From: Acanthaster planci
Lineage: Eukaryota; Echinodermata; Asteroidea; Valvatida; Acanthasteridae
Length of the DNA: 64,000 nt
Assembly: GCF_001949145.1 (NCBI RefSeq)
Contig: NW_019091518.1
Location: forward strand, 213,980 to 277,979
Direction: 5' to 3'
Part shown: piece by piece, positions 58,951-64,000 of the stretch
Numbering within the stretch: position 1 is the stretch's first letter
Layout of the letters: the number at the start of each line of letters is the position of its first letter
Position numbers and translations under genes: made by a program
Notes under the pieces: model-generated
Told to the model about the DNA's origin: nothing
What the model saw: the letters and a program-made list of their open reading frames with translations, nothing else
The model's database searches: none

Positions 58951-61900
58951 TCACTCTTTGGAGCCTCTGAGTGTTGATTATGTTCAGGTATCATTTTTGT
59001 TTTTAAATTGTGTAAGCCTTCTGATAATTTCTTTCACAGAAAACAATCCGTGGTATGCACCCCACTATTTTGTCGAGGCTACAAGCATTTATCCATGTGC
59101 GGGTTAAGTGCACTTTTCAGAATTATGTGGAAATTGTGTAGTCATGAACGATTACGGCACAGCGTAACTAACTTGCATTTGAAATCAAAATAGTATTCAA
59201 CTACTGTTGTGGTTTAATCTGAATAGGGCAATTCACTGAATTTATATAATTACCAATTGAAATTAAATCTGTAATTCTCGTCCGCGATATGTATTATGTC
59301 ATCAGAACCCATTTTATTTAAATGATTACGATAAAAGCACCATTTCTACCTCCGTTTTGTTTATGTTCTTTGTTCATTATGTTAATAAAGTAACAATGTC
59401 AGTATAACTGGTTTTGACAGTCGCATTAAGCGGTTAGTATTCAACCTTTTAGCGGACAAGAGAAGCACGTTTGTTGAAATTTATTTCACTAAGTATATGG
59501 TAATCCCATTTAATTCGTTGTTTTATTCATCGTGCAAAATCGTTTGACTTGTATGTTCACTTGGCGGGAATCTTTACGCTTATTTGTTCTTAATATGATG
59601 GATTGCAACATAAATCTACTTATCAAGGTGATGGTAGGCGAGATGTTCGCCAGAACTTCACATCATAGAGCCAACATGTCCTCGAGTACAATCAGTTGAG
59701 TACAGATGCGATCCCGCAGACAAAAAATGTGAAATAAATCACGTCTGCGTGTAAATTCCTCAACTTTAATCAGCCCGCATTGAGGCATTTGAAACTCGGT
59801 GACAATTAATCTTGTGCTCTACTTTTATTAAACGGATGTAATGTAACATTTATTCTGCGTGGTTTTGGAGGCAGTTTCTTCGACACAGACATGGACAATC
59901 TGAATGATTTTTCTGTCGATGCATTCGCAGAGTCTCTCACGTAACCATGCTGAACACTGATCAACTGCACAAATGCCTGGAAAACAGGAAGTTATCAGTT
60001 TGGGTAATGTTTTGACCGACGATAAAACAAGTTGTTCACTTATTGCTTCCTGTTTGTTCATCTTACACTGCAAACACGGCTGAAATTAACCCAACCCGCT
60101 GTGGATTTCAGGTTTCTGTTCAGCTTTTTTGTAAAATTAATTTAACATTAGAACTGGTTGATCAGTGGCGAGTGTTGACGAAAGGATATTGAGCTGGACT
60201 GTGCGGGATGTTTATTTTTGACTGCCTCTCCAACACCATATGTAAAGACTAAGAAAAGCAAACCATTTTTTCTTGAAATCGCAGGCCAGACATTGCCCGC
60301 AGCGCGGGGAATGTGTGCGGTATGTCGAGAATAAAAAGAAAATCACGAATGTAATTGTGTATGGTGAAATAAAAAAAAAGTGATGGAGCGGCTGTTTTAC
60401 TTTGGCGTCTTTTAAGGAAACGGGACACACGTGATCGTCTCACCCCCCCCATGCGGCCCAAGCCTGGGGGATATTTTTGACGGGTTTTTGTCACCGAGGC
60501 AAGGGCGGATATGTTGATGTGGATGTTTCTGCGTCTTCGCGACAACGTGAGTCGCGTTAAAATAAATAACCATATCCTGAGATGAAACCAAACGGCTAGA
60601 CAGCCTGCCGACCAGCCAAAAAGTAGAGTGACGAACAGACAGAAACTCGGCAGTCACGCGCATTAAACATCATCCGGCGAGGGGCATATAACAAGATTGT
60701 GACGCCAATAAGAAAAACCACGATGAAGGCACCCCAAATCATTTTTTGGATCGCCAACAAGGCGAGCATTTCAAGCGGTCGTCATGCATGCATGCGACCG
60801 TTCCTCTAGTGCCTCACAGAACACATGAATTCATTCCTTTTTTGGCATATCTGCACGGGCCACTTGAAGTTGCTCTTTTTAGGGTCGGGTTAGAGATAAA
60901 GGTTAGCATTTGGTGCCAAGAAAGCGGTGAACGTGGAGGGGGTAAGATGCGAATTCCAAAAGGGAGTATACGGCCGAAAAATTCAGTAGGTGAAATTAGA
61001 TTAAGTCTAACTCAATTTTCCCCTTGTCTGTTTTTAAATCTCCCGCCACTTATATCCGCTATTCGGGAAAGAGGGAACATTAAATGGCTTGTGAACGTCA
61101 ACACTGTTCTGTCTTAAATTTGGATAAAGGTAAACCTATCTAAGAGTTAGTGAAAACCTAATCTCTTTAATCCACAGGAGCAGCTGCCCTCGACCTTATC
61201 CATCTTGACATTTCTCTCTCGCTCGTGATAGCATACGGCCGAGACTGAAATATTTATAGGCCAGCGGTATTAGGTGTCTCCCCAGGAAGGTCCATCATAT
61301 CGTAATGAGGAAAGTCCAGCACATTACTCTCTCGCGCCACTGAGTACACCGTGGGATAGTAGGCCGGTCAGGTCACCATCGCTAGCCGATTCATGCGATT
61401 TGCGTATTCCCGCACGATGCATCGCTATAGCTCCACTGTGAATATGGCTCATCACTTGAACACGTATGTCTAATTATCCTATCCACAGAAACGCCCCTCC
61501 TTTGTGCTGCCGTGGAAGAGCTGCCCAACCGGGAGAAAAATAAGCTTCCAAAATGAAAACCCAATAAACGGGTAATACTCGTAGCAAAATACCTACGAAA
61601 CCTTTTTTTCTGGTTCTGAAACATTTGCATAACCATTTATAGTGGAATCAGCTAGTCTTGCCCGAGTAGGATTAAGGAAAGGTTAAAATACTAAAATGCA
61701 CGAACACACTAGAATGCACAAAATACGTGGCCCGTTAAATAAAGAGAAATTTGCTAAATTATTGTCTGGAAACAGCACCATAAGGACAGAAAATTATTTA
61801 CACTAAAGCATCAGGCAAACGATATCAACAGTACACTCCTGATGCGCTATAAATATGAAGAAAACACGAATTATCATGTCCCAAATTTCAAACTCGGGTT

Positions 61901-62773
61901 AATTTTACAAATTACCAAGTATTGGTAAAAGCATGAGAGGATTACTTGGAGATGTAAGTCCTCCAGACGGTCACTTTTAACCGGCTGGATACGCCTGTCA
62001 TAATCGTCACCTTGAATTTTATGGTCTTTTTCTTAAGCGCTATGCTTTGCTGTCAAAGCAGAGTCGGTTAGAATTAACTGTGGCAACCCACTGGGACGCG
62101 GCCTGCCCTAGCTGAATATCAATTAATACGTCCCTGTGGAATCGACACGAGGTAGGTTTCACGGCAAAATGGATTGCGGACCCGCGCGCAATTTACACAT
62201 GCACCCCATGTATTTTCAGCCATTCCGTCACGGTGCAAATCTTCCTGTGTCCGGACGAGGGAGATTTCATTTCCCGCCTTCACAGTCAGCTTTTATTGTA
62301 ATTTTGGTGCTTTCTCGGGACTCGGAAGTGAGGAAGAAAAGGCCTAATGATTGATTTTCTGAATGACCTTCATCAAGAATTGTGTGCATCTACTGTACTG
62401 GCAAAGTGCATGCACCCAACCCGCGTAACGATTCAAGGCAACTTTGACGAGGTGAAATAAATACCTTGTGGTTGCAGCTGTCTTTGACTTTTCTTTCTAA
62501 ACGTGTACAACCAGAGTTGTCTTGGATATCCCCATGGCTGTATATTACATTAATTCTATTTACGAAGTGAGAAAAAAGCAGGAAAGAGCAGGCAAATTGT
62601 CCTCCTTATTGAAAGAGAAGAGATGAGATGATGCATGTAAGGTAATGCTCCTCAAATCCATTTTATTTGTATGGTCGGTGGTTACATTTAGTGAGTAGAA
62701 GGTTGCCGGACTATTCGATAATTGTTAGTCCTTCTCGCTTTCAAATGCGTCCAATCTGGGGCCAAACTTTTAT
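58951..62773. other. Intergenic stretch, no gene seen
   Basis: AT-rich to about 60.1 kb, with an AATAAA at 59384. Short simple-sequence and C/A-run patches occur at 60370-60445. Short open frames lack recognisable features. Confidence 0.55.
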
Positions 62774-62904
62774 CAATAGAGGGTTTGCATGCCTGCCATC
62801 TTGCAGGCCAGTGCTTTTATTCCACAGGGTATGCACAAAGGAGGTTTTCCTGTGGAACAAAACAACTGCCCTCCAAGACGGCTGCCACGCAAAGCCTCTA
62901 TTCA
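62774..62904 (+). repeat. Fold-back hairpin element, copy 2
   Basis: Arms 62775-62828 and 62849-62902 pair without gaps at 44 of 54 positions by hand count, leaving a 20-base loop (62829-62848). The best stretch is ttccacagg/cctgtggaa next to the loop. A diverged copy in reverse orientation lies at 17157-17286, with the loop sequence also conserved. Both strands are open across it, which explains overlapping open frames with similar peptides; these are not genes. Confidence 0.85.
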
Positions 62905-64000
62905 AAGTTTCGTATTTTTTAACTGCAGGCTTATATATCCTCGCCATAGGCCTAGGGCTTCCTCAGTCCACTCGTTATACAGCGCTTCTTCAGACCCTCC
63001 AATCAAATCCTGTGCAAAAACACAGCGTAATTGTAAATTCTATGCAGAATCTTTGGTATACAGTTTCACTGGACAAAGTTGGCTGGTTTCCAAGTCATTA
63101 TTCCTGGCGTTTATTTTTTAACCTTGTGCTCCTCGCCCACATGCGCTCATCAGTTAGTCATGATTAACGCACCATCTACATACCACAGCACAGTAGAATA
63201 GCAGACCACGGGAAGGTATCTTTAAAAATTTATCAAACATCGACCTTCAAACTATCAAAACGCATCTGACTTTTCAACAGGGCCTTTCGAAGTAGTCATT
63301 TATAATTCATACATGCCGTTCCATCATTTATGATGAACTATAACTATGCTTTAATTCTCAGATGACCCACCGATAGAATATTTCTCAGCCTTTAGGAGGG
63401 TGTGAATAGTAGCTCTGTCATGGTGGACTTCAAGGTCTTGGCAAATCCAAGTACTTAGCAACAGCAGAAGGGAAACTGCATGGGATCTTAAGGCGCCCTC
63501 TCATGATACGCATGCGAGAGTGTCAGGCAAAACTATTCCCCCAAACTTGACTGTTATAATGGTAAAATTGAAACTGTTGGACAAATCTGATCATGCTCAT
63601 GATCAAATTTATTTCGTGGCGTTGCTTATCGATTAGCACAATTGTAGCAGATATGCTTTTCTGATAAATCGACCACGTGCTCAAGCTATAGGGCCAACGA
63701 TTACGAGCGCATTATATTTAGATGGTTGCGTCACCACTTAAGGCAAATTCTGCCTCTAAATTAATATGTGGGCCCTTGCTGCAAAATTCAATGACCATAA
63801 TGGAGTGGCTCTGTCAAGGCAACTTCGTGCACTCGGTAGTGTCCTGAAAGGCTAGTGGTCCACGAAGGCAGGCCACTCAGGGAAACATTTGCCAAAGCCT
63901 CGGAACAAGTTTTTCATCCCTAGCTTTGACGACGGCTGAGAATAATCCTAAAAATTCCCCGGGTGTAGAAAGTCAGGCGCCCTCTGTTGTCTTCTTTTTG
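62905..64000. other. Intergenic end of window
   Basis: No gene recognised. GCGCCCTC words at about 63493 and 63978 resemble the core of the CTCF consensus (see findings). Confidence 0.5.

Noticed and set aside
62667-63167. 166-codon plus-strand open frame
   Set aside because: It runs through the fold-back hairpin, which is open on both strands and gives similar peptides each way. There are no domain features and no splice context.
1-64000. CRISPR arrays, rRNA genes, intact tRNA genes, reverse transcriptase or transposase genes
   Set aside because: Looked for and not seen: no regularly spaced repeats, no clover-leaf with intact acceptor stem, and no recognisable polymerase or transposase motifs.

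Overview
The window looks like nuclear DNA of a marine invertebrate, most likely a deuterostome such as an echinoderm. The reasons are spliced genes with GT-AG introns, tRNA-derived SINEs, many small inverted-repeat transposons (MITEs), and frequent TACATGTA and AGGCCTA words. No prokaryotic operons, rRNA genes or CRISPR arrays were seen. The species cannot be named from the sequence. Base 7041 is an unresolved N.

Only two protein-coding genes are well supported. The first (2562-12691, + strand) is the 3' part of a multi-exon gene for an endonuclease/exonuclease/phosphatase (EEP, DNase I/sphingomyelinase-fold) enzyme. Four exons join in consistent phase to give 442 residues; the N-terminus lies upstream of the recognisable part. 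The catalytic motifs are in order, but the last one (Ser-Asp-His) is at the extreme C-terminus, after a Cys-rich EGF-like segment and two membrane helices. The second gene (53501-55984, + strand) is an intronless 827-residue class A amine-type GPCR, nearest by motif to histamine H1/muscarinic receptors. It has a third intracellular loop of about 470 residues and several unusual core-motif substitutions.

From about 12.7 to 53.4 kb I find no convincing gene. This stretch is intergenic or intronic and holds SINEs, MITEs, degenerate tetranucleotide tracts and GC/CpG-rich patches that could be promoters. From 56 to 64 kb there is again no convincing gene, but there is a GGTGTTA-type MITE and a 130-bp fold-back hairpin that has a diverged, oppositely oriented copy near 17.2 kb.

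The observations most worth following are the split-active-site membrane EEP enzyme, the GPCR (lost TM3 cysteine, giant loop, strong-context upstream ORF, degron-like motif), the paired fold-back hairpins, a family of long-TIR elements, and a 44-bp templated-insertion footprint at 51.2 kb. No functional link between the two genes is apparent.
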